The translations under genes and the position numbers were made by a program. The notes under the pieces were generated by a model. The model did no database searches, was not told where the DNA came from, and was given only the letters and a program-made list of their open reading frames with translations. A DNA stretch of 64,000 nt, taken from the NCBI RefSeq assembly GCF_000721175.1, contig NZ_JOEZ01000034.1, positions 1-64,000 of the forward strand. The letters are read 5' to 3'. Origin of the DNA: Streptomyces anulatus. Its GTDB lineage: Bacteria > Actinomycetota > Actinomycetes > Streptomycetales > Streptomycetaceae. Numbering within the stretch: the stretch's first letter is position 1; each line of letters begins with the position of its first letter. Shown one piece after another: positions 25,582-34,533 of the stretch.

Positions 25582-25633
25582 GTCGACTCCAAGATGAGGG
25601 ACCGTCGGGCGGGGGTGGGGATGACCCGGGCCG

Positions 25634-26521
25634 TCAGGCCGTGCTGCTGAGGATGACCGAGCGGGTGAGGTGGCGCGGCCGGTCCGGATCGAGACCGCGG
25701 GCGTTCGCGATGGCCAGTGCCAGACGCTGCACCCGGACCAGCTCCGCCAGTGGGTCGAGGCCGCCGGCCACCCACCGGGCGCCGGTCGCGTGCACCTCGT
25801 CCATCAGCCCGGAGGGCGCCTCGCCGAGCATCCAGGTCGCGGTGGAGCGGGTGGAGATGCTGATCGGGCCGTGCCGGTACTCCATCGCCGGGTACGCCTC
25901 GGTCCAGGCGAGCGCGGCCTCGCGCATCTTCAGCGCCGCCTCGTTGGCGAGCCCGACGCTCCAGCCCTGTCCGAGGAACGTGAACTGGCCGCACTCCACC
26001 AGACCAGCGGGCAGCGGCTCGGCGAGCGCCACCTGGGCGTCCTCGACGACCGCGTCGGTGTGCAGGCCCAGATGGGCCCGGAGCAGAGTCAGCGCCGAGG
26101 TCGCGAAGCGGGTCTGCACCACGGACTTCTCGTCGGCGAACTCCAGCACGATCGTGTCGTCGGCCATCGCCGCCATCGGGGTGTCGGGGTCGCCGATGAC
26201 CACCGTACGGCGGGTCGTGTCACCGATCTGCCCGAGGAGCTCGAGCACCTCCGTCGTGGTCCCGGAGCGGCTCAGCGCCACGACCCGGTCGTACGGGCGC
26301 CCCGCCGGGAACTCCGATGCGGCGAAGGCGTCGGTCTCGCCCTGGCCGCTGCCCTCCCGAAGGGCCGCGTAGGCCTGCGCCATGAAGTACGACGTACCGC
26401 AGCCGACCACGGCGATGCGCTCGCCGGCCGCCGGAAGCCGGTGGGCGAGCCCGTGCGCCATACCGGCGGCCACCTGCCAGCAGTCGGGCTGGCTGGCCAG
26501 CTCCTGAGCCACGTGCGTCAT
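25634..26521 (-). CDS. SIS-domain sugar isomerase/deaminase (AgaS/GlmS-C-like)
   Basis: 295 residues with two SIS domains. The first has ERIAVVGCGTSYFMAQAYAA and ALSRSGTTTEVLELL, the phosphosugar-binding Ser/Thr loops. The second has GLANEAALKMREAALAWTEA and YPAMEYRHGP, as in the isomerase half of GlmS and in AgaS. No glutaminase domain is present, so it would act as a deaminase/isomerase of an amino-sugar 6-phosphate rather than as a synthase. GGGAG lies 6 nt before ATG 26521. A strong promoter crossed by three CAAGC repeats drives it together with the aldolase. Confidence 0.85.
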   Translation of the reverse strand: MTHVAQELASQPDCWQVAAGMAHGLAHRLPAAGERIAVVGCGTSYFMAQAYAALREGSGQGETDAFAASEFPAGRPYDRVVALSRSGTTTEVLELLGQIGDTTRRTVVIGDPDTPMAAMADDTIVLEFADEKSVVQTRFATSALTLLRAHLGLHTDAVVEDAQVALAEPLPAGLVECGQFTFLGQGWSVGLANEAALKMREAALAWTEAYPAMEYRHGPISISTRSTATWMLGEAPSGLMDEVHATGARWVAGGLDPLAELVRVQRLALAIANARGLDPDRPRHLTRSVILSSTA

Positions 26522-26566
26522 CTGTGCTCCCTGTTCCCGTTCCCGGCGATTGATGCTCGAAGCTGC

Positions 26567-26598
26567 ATATTAGGCAAGCATTTCAAGCAATATCAAGC
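26567..26598 (-). promoter_or_regulatory. promoter with three phased CAAGC repeats
   Basis: On the minus strand TTGATA (26591-26596), 18 nt, TAATAT (26567-26572) is a near-consensus promoter for the SIS-aldolase pair. GCTTG (CAAGC on plus) occurs at 26594, 26584 and 26575, spaced 10 and 9 bp, so the copies lie on one face of the helix across the spacer. This looks like a repressor site of direct-repeat type, different from the GATCG sites of the lyase regulon. Confidence 0.6.
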
Positions 26599-26780
26599 AG
26601 ATGTGTGCAGGGTTCGTGTGCTGCTGCGGCCTGCCGCCCGGGTCCGCCTGCCTCTCCGTCCACGGCCGGGGTCCCCCGGCACGGAGCCCCGCACGTGCGG
26701 CCCGGGCCCCGCTTCGCGGTAGCGCATTCCACCTGACGTCGATGGGTAGGGTGGCTGCGCTTCGCGAGATCTGCGGAATG

Positions 26781-26803
26781 TTCGAGATATTCGAGGTATT
26801 CGA
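26781..26803 (+). promoter_or_regulatory. three TTCGA repeats before the SDR gene
   Basis: TTCGA occurs at 26781, 26790 and 26799 with an exact 9-bp period, ending 17 nt before the SDR start. They may be a binding site or fixed repeats in the leader. Confidence 0.35.
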
Positions 26804-26820
26804 CGTAGGGGGGCTGCTCC

Positions 26821-27585
26821 ATGGGTTCGCTGACGGGGAAGGTCGCGTTGGTCACGGGTGCCAGCCGCGGCATCGGCCGGGGGATCGCCCGGCGGCTTGC
26901 GCGTGACGGTGCTTTGGTCGCCGTTCATTACGGTGCGCGGGGCGAAGCGGCGCAGGAGGTGGTCGAGGAGATCCGGAGAGCGGGCGGACAGGCTTTCGCG
27001 ATGGGCTCCCTGCTGGGAGTGCGGGGAGACGCCGAAGCGCTCTACGAGGCGTTCGGCGCGGGAATGGCGGACCGGGGCGAGGAGCCGGTGCTGGACATTC
27101 TGGTCAACAACGCCGGTGTGAGCGGATCCGGGCGAATAAGCGACGCCTCACCGGAAGTTTTCGACCGGCTGTTCGCGGTGAACGTGAAAGCGCCGCTGTT
27201 CCTTATCCAGCGGGGGTTGACCCTGATGAGGGATGAAGGGCGGATCGTCAACATTTCGTCAGCTGCCGCGCACCGGGCTTTTCCGGAGTCGGTGACCTAC
27301 GCCATGACCAAGGGCGCGGTGGAGACGCTGACGCTTGCTGTGGCAAAGGAAGTGGCGGGGCGAGGCATTACGGCGAACACCGTGGTGCCCGGATTCGTGG
27401 AGACCGACATGAACGCCCGGCGACGCGAGACGCCCGAGGCCGCGGCGGCCCTGGCGGCGCACTCGGTGTTCGGCCGCATGGGCCAGCCGGCCGACATCGC
27501 CGACGTCGTGGCCTTCCTCGCCTCCGAGGACGCACGCTGGGTCACCGGCCAGAGCATCGACGCCACGGGCGGCATCGGGCTCTGA
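26821..27585 (+). CDS. short-chain dehydrogenase/reductase (FabG-like)
   Basis: 254 residues. It has the cofactor motif VTGASRGIGRGIA, the NNAG motif (ILVNNAGVSGSG), catalytic Ser in IVNISSAAAHRAF, YAMTKGA as the YxxxK pair, and an FLASEDARWVTGQSIDATGG ending. It is a classical NADP(H)-dependent SDR acting on a keto or hydroxy substrate that cannot be told. Its codon use is slightly less GC3-biased in the first half than that of its neighbours. It is divergent from the SIS-aldolase pair and convergent with the DUF5682 operon, so it is probably a single gene. Confidence 0.88.
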   Translation: MGSLTGKVALVTGASRGIGRGIARRLARDGALVAVHYGARGEAAQEVVEEIRRAGGQAFAMGSLLGVRGDAEALYEAFGAGMADRGEEPVLDILVNNAGVSGSGRISDASPEVFDRLFAVNVKAPLFLIQRGLTLMRDEGRIVNISSAAAHRAFPESVTYAMTKGAVETLTLAVAKEVAGRGITANTVVPGFVETDMNARRRETPEAAAALAAHSVFGRMGQPADIADVVAFLASEDARWVTGQSIDATGGIGL

Positions 27586-27685
27586 GGGGCCGAGGCCGAG
27601 AGTGCGGTGCGGCGCCGGGCCGATCGGCCTCCCGGCTCCGCTCACGTACCTCCCGTCCTCCCGTTCCTCATATCCCTCGGCCCCT
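27585..27685. terminator. inverted repeat between convergent genes
   Basis: AGGGGCCGAG (27585-27594) and CTCGGCCCCT (27676-27685) are perfect complements separated by about 80 nt that hold smaller GC-rich stems. They lie between the SDR stop and the end of the DUF5682 gene. This could be a large terminator structure; the long loop makes it uncertain. Confidence 0.3.
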
Positions 27686-27712
27686 CGCATCCCTCTGCGT
27701 CTCTCACGTCGT

Positions 27713-30562
27713 TCATGAGCTCGTGAGCAGTGACTCCCACGCGGTCGCGGTGTCCGGATGACGGGCCGACAGCGCCGGACCCGCGGCATCCGCGTCGGGG
27801 GCGGCCCAGGTGCCGTCGCAGCCGAGCAGCCCCGCGACCACGTCGAGCGTCCCCGGGTGGGCGAAGAGCAGGGCGGCGCCGCGGCACCCGCCGTCGGCCG
27901 CCTCCGCACGGCCGGCGGCCGACGCATCCGGCTCCGGCACCTCATGCCACGGCGGCACCCACGTGTCCAGCGCGGCGAGCCGGGCCGGGAAGATCCGCCC
28001 CGCCTCACGGACCAACAGCGGGGCCAGGTCCGCCGCTCCGGCGCGCAGCGTCGTGATCAGGGTCGGCAGCCAGGGCAGCAGAACCGGATCGGGCAGCCGC
28101 GCGAACGCGTTCGACACGGCCTCCACCACCACGTCCGCCAGCCCCGGCACCGGCACCAACGCGTGTACGAAGCCGCTGAGATAGCGCGGGTAGGCGGGCA
28201 CCACCATCGGGTTCGCCAGGAGCTCGCCGCAGCGCTCCCGCAGCTCGGCCCGGGACAGGGCGCCGAGCTGCACCTGCGCCGCCCACAGGAGCGCCGTCCG
28301 CTCCGGGTCCGTGGGGCGCGACTGGGCGACGGCCAGCTCCAGCTGGGCCCGGTCGCAGCCCAGGGACAGCGCCAGGCTCTCCATGCTGAACAGGAAGCCC
28401 AGCATCGCCGCCACCTGCCCCGCGGTCACGTCCTCGTCCGTGAACGCCGTCGGCAGCAAGGTGCAGTAATGCGCGTAACCGGCCTTGACGAACGACTCCA
28501 CCCACGGCGGCAGCACCGGCTCACCGGTGCGGTAGTACGCCAGCAGCCCCCGCACCCGGCGCAGCACCTCCGGCGCCCCGTCCACGGTGCGCTCGGCGGC
28601 CAGGACCTCCAGGGCCCGGTGGCCCAGCTCATCGGCGAGCCGGCGGCTGCGGAGATACAGCGTCGCGTCCTCGACGGAGGCCAGGACCACCGCCGTCGTC
28701 GCCCGCGGCCCGTATGCGTCGCGGCGCAGCCGCTGCTCCAGGACCTGCTCGATGCTCACGCCCTCGTAACCGAGCTCGATGAGCGCCCGCTGATGGGTGC
28801 CCAGCGCCAGGTCCCAGGACTCCTGGATCGAACGCTCGCCGAGCTTCCGCTCACCCATGATCGGCCGCGCCGCCCCGTGCGGCATCAGCCGGCGGAGCAT
28901 CCACAGCACGTCGGAACACGCCCCGAGCTCCGGGCGGGAGTGCATGTCCAGCAGCGCACGCTGCACACCACGCTGCTGGAGTCTCAACTCCAGCGGTGCG
29001 AGCCGGTCGTGCACATCGCGGGCCAGCGGCGGCAGCGCGTCGTAGCCGACCCGGCCGATCCGGTCGCCGCCCATCATGATCTCGACGAGACGGCGCACGT
29101 CCCGCCGGCCCGGCACCGCGTCCTTCTCGATGCAGGTGATCGCCGCGTCCTGGAAGTCGTACGGCGTGGGCTTGGCCCGGTCCCGCATCCCCGCGAGGAG
29201 GATCGACGTCTCGAACACCGCGATCGCGTCGGCGGTGGACGCCAGGTAGCCGCTGCGCCGCGCCGCGCGCACGATGTCCACCGACCAGCCCAGCAACTCG
29301 GCCTCGTCCAGCGTGTCCAGGACCGGCGGCCGTCGCAGGAACCCGGAGAGCCGGTCCGCGGCGGCTTCCTCGGGGGCGGCGGGGACGGCCGGGGCAGCCC
29401 TCTTCGACGCGCGCGGCTTCCTCGCACCGTCCTGCCCGGCCAGCCGGAAGGGCTGCACCCGGGTGCGCTTGAGATTCTTCGCCCACTGCGTCGCGGCGAT
29501 CGACACCGACCCGGACGCCAGCCCGAACTGCGCCTCGATCGCCGCATGGCTGGACGGGATCAGCCCGTGCTGCCAGGTGGTGGCGGAGCGCGGCGAGATC
29601 AGATACGACCCGCTGCCCGCCACCCCGAACTCCTCGACCCGGCTGGCCGCGTGGAAGGCGCCGCACACATACAGGCAGTCCTCCGGGTCGGCCCCGCTCG
29701 ACGCCAGGTGCTCGCGGATCCGGGTCCACATGTACCGCTCGCGGTCCTCGTCCACCCGGACCCGGTCACCGTCGCCGGGAGCCAGCCGCCGGAACAGGCT
29801 GCCGATGAGGAACATGACCTGGCGGTAGGCGGCGTGGTCGCTGTCGCCGAGCGGGACCTCGACGTACTGGTGCCACCACTCCGACCAGTGCCGCACCTTG
29901 CCGTGGCGCAGCAGATGCTCCTCCAGCTCGGCGAAGCGGGGCCGCAGGTCGCCGATCTCCACGCCGACGGCCTCACCGTGCAGTGCGGCCTCGGGCTCCG
30001 CCGACCCGGCCGCAGGACCGGACGCCTCCTGCGGGGTGCGCTCGCCGTGGCGGCCGTCCCACTGGAAGACGTGGTCGGAGGACCGGTCGACGAGGACCAG
30101 CTCGACACCTGGGGTGTCCAGGGCGTACGCGATGGCCTGATACTCGGCGGACGCCTCGGTGACCGGGGCGACGACCGACAGCGGGGCCCACTCGGCGGGG
30201 AACCCGTCGATGTCGCTCGCGAAGGCCTGGACCGCCACCGGCAGGCGGCAGTTGCGCAGCTCGCCGAGGAGCGGCGCCATGTCCTCGCACAGCTCCAGGT
30301 ACACGACCTTGGGCTGCTTCTCGCGCAGTCGGCGGGCCATGGCGAGGGCGGAGGCGGGGGAGTGGTGGCAGACCGGGAAGATCTCCAGCGGCTCGCGCAC
30401 CGCCCGGTCGACGTCGTCGACCATGCCGAGGAGGATGCCCTCCAGCGCGTCGGGCCCGTCGGCGAACGCGGTGGCGGCCTCGTGCAGCTGCCCGCGCAGC
30501 GCGGTGAACGACGCCTCCCCGGGCCCGTTCTCTCCGGGGCCGTTCGTGGACGACCCGCTCAT
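27713..30562 (-). CDS. DUF5682 family protein
   Basis: 949 residues and the last gene of a five-gene operon. The N-terminal region (about 1-350) has IFPVCHHSPASALAMARRLR, YLELCEDMAPLLGEL and later YVCGAFHAASRVEEF and GSYLISPRSATTWQH. This pattern of conserved His, Glu and Cys-Gly-x-x-His residues resembles catalytic loops in the broad EreA/ChaN/TraB-type group, which is my inference. The remainder is long and helical (for example RDVHDRLAPLELRLQQRGVQ). The family is known by number only. ATG 30562 overlaps the MoxR stop by 4 nt; an upstream in-frame GTG at 30610 would overlap far into that gene and is less likely. Confidence 0.82.
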   Translation of the reverse strand: MSGSSTNGPGENGPGEASFTALRGQLHEAATAFADGPDALEGILLGMVDDVDRAVREPLEIFPVCHHSPASALAMARRLREKQPKVVYLELCEDMAPLLGELRNCRLPVAVQAFASDIDGFPAEWAPLSVVAPVTEASAEYQAIAYALDTPGVELVLVDRSSDHVFQWDGRHGERTPQEASGPAAGSAEPEAALHGEAVGVEIGDLRPRFAELEEHLLRHGKVRHWSEWWHQYVEVPLGDSDHAAYRQVMFLIGSLFRRLAPGDGDRVRVDEDRERYMWTRIREHLASSGADPEDCLYVCGAFHAASRVEEFGVAGSGSYLISPRSATTWQHGLIPSSHAAIEAQFGLASGSVSIAATQWAKNLKRTRVQPFRLAGQDGARKPRASKRAAPAVPAAPEEAAADRLSGFLRRPPVLDTLDEAELLGWSVDIVRAARRSGYLASTADAIAVFETSILLAGMRDRAKPTPYDFQDAAITCIEKDAVPGRRDVRRLVEIMMGGDRIGRVGYDALPPLARDVHDRLAPLELRLQQRGVQRALLDMHSRPELGACSDVLWMLRRLMPHGAARPIMGERKLGERSIQESWDLALGTHQRALIELGYEGVSIEQVLEQRLRRDAYGPRATTAVVLASVEDATLYLRSRRLADELGHRALEVLAAERTVDGAPEVLRRVRGLLAYYRTGEPVLPPWVESFVKAGYAHYCTLLPTAFTDEDVTAGQVAAMLGFLFSMESLALSLGCDRAQLELAVAQSRPTDPERTALLWAAQVQLGALSRAELRERCGELLANPMVVPAYPRYLSGFVHALVPVPGLADVVVEAVSNAFARLPDPVLLPWLPTLITTLRAGAADLAPLLVREAGRIFPARLAALDTWVPPWHEVPEPDASAAGRAEAADGGCRGAALLFAHPGTLDVVAGLLGCDGTWAAPDADAAGPALSARHPDTATAWESLLTSS

Positions 30563-31689
30563 GACAGCGTGGCGATCGTGTCGCGGCCGCCGTCCAGGAA
30601 CTCCGGCCACGAGCCGCCCTCCTGCTTGCTGCGCGGCTCGACGACACCGTGCAGGTACTTGTTGAAGATGGCCAGGTCCTCGGGGTCCCGCCGGGCGAGG
30701 GAGCCGACGAGCGAGGAGGCGAGGGTGCGGGCGGTCAGCGTGCTCTCGCCGAAGAAGTTGCTGTGCAGGACGGCGTCCTCCAGCACACCGATCTGTTCCG
30801 CCGTCGACAGCGCCGACTCAAGCTTCTCGTCGTCGCTGCCCGCCGCGGCGGCCGAGGCCCGCAGATCGGCGAAGCTCTGGAGAAGGACGTCGAGCAGCGT
30901 CGGAGGAACGTCGAGGTCGATCGCGTGGCGGCGCAGCAGTTCCTCGGTGCGGAAGCGGACGATCTCCGCCTCGCTCTTCTTGTTCGTCACGACCGGGATG
31001 CGCACGAAGTTGAAACGGCGCTTCAGCGCGGACGACAGGTCATTGACGCCCCGGTCACGGCTGTTGGCGGTCGCGATGACCGAGAAGCCCGGCTTGGCGA
31101 AGACGATGTTGTCGCCCGCGTCCGTACCGTCGCTCTGCAGCTCGGGGACGGAGATGTACTTCTCCGAGAGAATCGAGATCAGCGCGTCCTGGACGTCACT
31201 GGTGGAGCGGGTCAGTTCCTCGAAGCGGCCGATGGCGCCCGTCTCCATCGCCGTCATGATCGGCGACGGGATCATCGACTCGCGCGACTGGCCCTTGGCG
31301 ATGACCATGGACACGTTCCAGGAGTACTTGATGTGGTCCTCGGTCGTGCCGGCCGTGCCCTGCACCACCAGGGTGGAGTTGCGGGAGATCGCGGCGGACA
31401 GCAGCTCCGCCAGCCAGCTCTTGCCGGTGCCGGGGTCTCCTATCAGCAGCAGACCGCGGTCGGAGGCGAGGGTGACGATCGACCGCTCGACGAAGCTCCG
31501 GTCGCCGAACCACTTCTGGGAGATCTCCCGGTCCAGGCCGTCGGCGCGCTCGGACCCCAGGATGAACAGCCGGACCATCTTCGGGGACAGCCGCCAGGAG
31601 AACGGCTTGGGGCTGTCGTCGATCGACTCCAGCCAGTCGAGCTCCTCGGCGTACTTGGCCTCGGCGGGAGCACGCAACACGTCGGACAT
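30559..31689 (-). CDS. MoxR-type AAA+ ATPase
   Basis: 376 residues. Walker A is LLLIGDPGTGKSWLAELL (about residues 81-98); the Walker B-like segment is TGAIGRFEELTRS; sensor 1 is FSVIATANSRDRGVN; an arginine-finger region is SSALKRRFNF. MoxR ATPases work as chaperones with VWA-domain partners, inserting metals or remodelling complexes. The VWA gene lies 49 nt upstream, and the DUF5682 gene overlaps the stop by 4 nt. The whole operon order is SWIM, unknown, VWA, MoxR, DUF5682. Confidence 0.9.
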   Translation of the reverse strand: MSDVLRAPAEAKYAEELDWLESIDDSPKPFSWRLSPKMVRLFILGSERADGLDREISQKWFGDRSFVERSIVTLASDRGLLLIGDPGTGKSWLAELLSAAISRNSTLVVQGTAGTTEDHIKYSWNVSMVIAKGQSRESMIPSPIMTAMETGAIGRFEELTRSTSDVQDALISILSEKYISVPELQSDGTDAGDNIVFAKPGFSVIATANSRDRGVNDLSSALKRRFNFVRIPVVTNKKSEAEIVRFRTEELLRRHAIDLDVPPTLLDVLLQSFADLRASAAAAGSDDEKLESALSTAEQIGVLEDAVLHSNFFGESTLTARTLASSLVGSLARRDPEDLAIFNKYLHGVVEPRSKQEGGSWPEFLDGGRDTIATLS

Positions 31690-31738
31690 CAGGGGGCCTT
31701 TCTGAACGGGCGGGAAGAGTGGAGAGGCAGGCGGTTTC

Positions 31739-33124
31739 TCAGGTGAGGAACGTCTTGAGTTCGTGTACGAGCTTGTCGATGTGCCCGGAGACCACGGGCG
31801 TGCCCAGGGCCTTGAACCGCTCCCGGAACCAGGGGTTGACCTCCTGCCGTCCGGAGCTGGTCACCGAGCCGACGGGAATGAACTTCACCCCCGAGCGGTG
31901 CACGGCCTCGATGCCTTCGAACAGCGGCTGGGAACGGTCGAACTCGTAGAAGTCCGAGATCCACACCATGACCGTGTTCTTCGGCTCGGAGATCTTCGGG
32001 CGGGCCATCGCCATCGCGACGGGGCCGTCGTTCCCGCCGCCGAGATTCGTGCGCAGCAGCACGTCGAACGGGTCGTGCACCCACGGTGTGAGGTCGATCG
32101 AGCGGGTGTCGTAGGCGATGAGATGGACGTCCACCTTCGGCAGCCCGGCGAAGATGGACGCCAGGATGGTGCAGTTCACCATCGAGTCGACCATGGAGCC
32201 GGACTGGTCCACCACGACGATCAGCCGCTGCGGCGTCGTCCTGCGGACCGTGTGCCGGTAGTAGAGGCGATCGACGTAGAGCCGCTCCTCCTCCGGACTC
32301 CAGTTGGTGAGGTTCTTCCAGATCGTGCGGTCCAGGTCGAGATTGCGGAAGACGCGCTTGGGCGGCACCGAACGGTCCAGCTCGCCGACGCTTGCCTTCT
32401 CCACCTGCGTACGCAACACCTCGGCCACCTCGTCGACGTAACGGCGGATGAGGGACTTGGCGTTGGCGAGGGCCACCCCCGACAGATTGCCCTTGTCCCG
32501 CAGCAACTGCTCGATCAGCGACATGCTGGGCGTCAGCCGCGCGGCCAGCTCCGGGTCGGCCAGCACCTCCCGCAGCCGCATGCGCCCCACGAGGTCCGCC
32601 TCGATCGCCGCCAGCTCGGGCCCGAGGCCGCCGGCGTCCAGACCCGCGCCCGCCGCCCGCCCGCCCCGGAGCCCGCCGGGCGGACCGCCCAGCGCACGCT
32701 CCAGCCAGCCCGCGTCGGACTGCCAGCGCGCCAGCTGCTCGGCGGTCACCGTGCTCGAACCGGTCGCGAAGACATTGAGCAGCACCTTCGAGACCAGCGC
32801 GGCGCGCCGCACCTCCGCCGCCCGCTCACGGGAGCCGGTCGCGTCGTCCTTCGGTGTCATCAGTCCGTCGAACTCGGCGGCCAGCTCCGGGTGGCGCTGC
32901 ACCACCGAGTCGAGCGACGTCCCGGGATCCAGCAGCGCGGGCGGCAGACCGATGTCCTCGACCACCCCCAGGCTCGCCGACTCCAGCGCGGGCTGCTCCT
33001 CACCGTCGAAGAGGCGGGCCAGGAGCCGCCAGTACAGCACCTGACGGCGGTTGTCGTACGGGTCGGGCCCGGCCCGGTGCGGGCCGGCGGGACCGAGCGT
33101 CCGCCCGGTGGGATCCTCGGTCAT
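31739..33124 (-). CDS. VWA-domain protein (MoxR partner)
   Basis: 461 residues. The N-terminal 270 residues are helical and charged (RQVLYWRLLARLFDGEEQPA). The C-terminal VWA domain has a complete MIDAS: VVVDQSGSMVDSMVN (about residue 305), a TNLGGGNDGP loop with the threonine, and VWISDFYEF with the aspartate. Proteins of this kind bind MoxR ATPases and recruit clients through a metal ion. The ATG at 33124 overlaps the upstream stop by 4 nt, so translation is coupled. Confidence 0.88.
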   Translation of the reverse strand: MTEDPTGRTLGPAGPHRAGPDPYDNRRQVLYWRLLARLFDGEEQPALESASLGVVEDIGLPPALLDPGTSLDSVVQRHPELAAEFDGLMTPKDDATGSRERAAEVRRAALVSKVLLNVFATGSSTVTAEQLARWQSDAGWLERALGGPPGGLRGGRAAGAGLDAGGLGPELAAIEADLVGRMRLREVLADPELAARLTPSMSLIEQLLRDKGNLSGVALANAKSLIRRYVDEVAEVLRTQVEKASVGELDRSVPPKRVFRNLDLDRTIWKNLTNWSPEEERLYVDRLYYRHTVRRTTPQRLIVVVDQSGSMVDSMVNCTILASIFAGLPKVDVHLIAYDTRSIDLTPWVHDPFDVLLRTNLGGGNDGPVAMAMARPKISEPKNTVMVWISDFYEFDRSQPLFEGIEAVHRSGVKFIPVGSVTSSGRQEVNPWFRERFKALGTPVVSGHIDKLVHELKTFLT

Positions 33125-34533
33125 TTCCGCAACAGCCTTCCGGCGCGCTCGCGCAGCACGGCGACGGCGTCGGTGGCGGCCTTCTCCGCCCGGACACCGG
33201 CCTTGTCGGTCGTACCGCCCGCCCACGCCCCGGCGTGCACGGCGACGGCCTTCCTCCGCACGGTCGCCTCGACCGCGAGCGGTTGGAGAAAGAACTCCCC
33301 GGCATCCCAGCGCAGCAGCCCGACGCAGGCGTGGGAGGCCGCGACCGCCTCGGGCGTCAGCGGACCGGCGGCGGGCAGCCGGTCGGTGTCGACGGTCAAG
33401 GACCGTCCGGACACGTCGAACGTGAGACGGTCGTCCTCGGTCCGGGCGGCGTAACCCTCCAGCAGCACCGGAACGGCGATCCGGACGGGATGCCGGTCCA
33501 GCGGCGCGACACGGGCGGCCGCCGCGGCGGACAGCATCACGCGCGCCGTGGCGAAGGCGTCGGCGGGCTCGCCCGTACGGGCCCGCCCGTCGTCCCAGAC
33601 CAGATCCCCCTCGGCGGTCACCGGCATGGCGTCCAGCTCCATCGAGCGGCCCTCGCTCACGGCCCCGAGCAAGGCCGTACGGGGACGCAGCAGCTGCCAC
33701 AGGCCCGCCCCGACGACCGTGTCGGGCTTGGGCGCCGAAACCCCGGCGCGCACCAGACGGGGCGCCCCGCCGTCCGCGGGCTCGAACACGGCGTGGACCT
33801 GCGCCTGCACGGCCGTCGCGTGCTCCTGCAGATCGACGCCGAGGGGCAACAGGCGACCGGTCGCCGGGGCGACGGAAGGCTCCCCGGCAGCGCCGGGCAC
33901 CGTCAACAGCAGGGCACGCGACCACAGATCGGCCCAGCGGCGCACCGGCACACGCTCCAGCGTCGCCCCCGGGCACGAAGCGGCGAGCTCGGCGGCGAAC
34001 CCGTCGAGCAGCGTCGCCCGACGACGCAGCGTCGGATCGGGCAGCATCGCGGAGACCACCGGCGCGGCCCCGGCGACCAGCTCGTGGTCGATGCCCCGCC
34101 AGCCGCCGCGCGCGAGATCGCACAGCCAACTGCGGGCCGCCGCGAGGAGGTTCGCCCCGTGCTCCGGCACTGCGGACGCCGGGGGAGAGCCTTCCGCCTC
34201 CGCCTGTCCCTCCTCGGGGGCGGGCCGGCCGACGGCCTCGTCGATCCGGTGCGTCAAGGCGTCGTGCACGGAGCCCAGCAGTGCGCAGCGGGCGGCGGCG
34301 AGCGCCACGAAGTGGTCCTCCCCGGCGGCCCCGTCCGTCGCCCTGCCGGCCGCCTCCGCGACCCGCGCGGCCAGCGGGGTCCCGGCGACGGCGTCGGCGA
34401 GCCCGGCGACCGCGGTCGCCTGGGCGGGCCCCGGCCGCAGCAGACCGGCCACCAGCGCCCCGTCGAAGGCGTCCACGGCGGCGAGCGCCTCGTCGAGCCC
34501 GTCGATCGGATCGGACAGCAGGTCGCCGCGCAT
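33121..34533 (-). CDS. unknown 470-residue protein of the MoxR-VWA operon
   Basis: 470 residues, Ala-rich. The first part is helical (DPIDGLDEALAAVDAFDGAL; AEAAGRATDGAAGEDHFVAL), with a Glu/Pro-rich linker near residue 115. The second half is beta-rich (HPVRIAVPVLLEGYAARTED; LTFDVSGRSLTVDTDRLP; CVGLLRWDAGEFFLQPLAVE). I see no catalytic motif, signal peptide or membrane segment and do not recognise the family. Its fixed place between a SWIM-like protein and a VWA protein, with a 1-nt overlap upstream and a 4-nt overlap downstream, marks it as an integral part of the system, perhaps a client-binding or scaffold subunit. Confidence 0.75.
   Translation of the reverse strand: MRGDLLSDPIDGLDEALAAVDAFDGALVAGLLRPGPAQATAVAGLADAVAGTPLAARVAEAAGRATDGAAGEDHFVALAAARCALLGSVHDALTHRIDEAVGRPAPEEGQAEAEGSPPASAVPEHGANLLAAARSWLCDLARGGWRGIDHELVAGAAPVVSAMLPDPTLRRRATLLDGFAAELAASCPGATLERVPVRRWADLWSRALLLTVPGAAGEPSVAPATGRLLPLGVDLQEHATAVQAQVHAVFEPADGGAPRLVRAGVSAPKPDTVVGAGLWQLLRPRTALLGAVSEGRSMELDAMPVTAEGDLVWDDGRARTGEPADAFATARVMLSAAAAARVAPLDRHPVRIAVPVLLEGYAARTEDDRLTFDVSGRSLTVDTDRLPAAGPLTPEAVAASHACVGLLRWDAGEFFLQPLAVEATVRRKAVAVHAGAWAGGTTDKAGVRAEKAATDAVAVLRERAGRLLRK

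Noticed and set aside
27758..31705. 1315-codon frame on the plus strand opposite the DUF5682 and MoxR genes
   Set aside because: Antisense shadow caused by GC3 bias; rich in R, H, Q and G and without any domain, whereas the minus strand carries clear families and overlaps.
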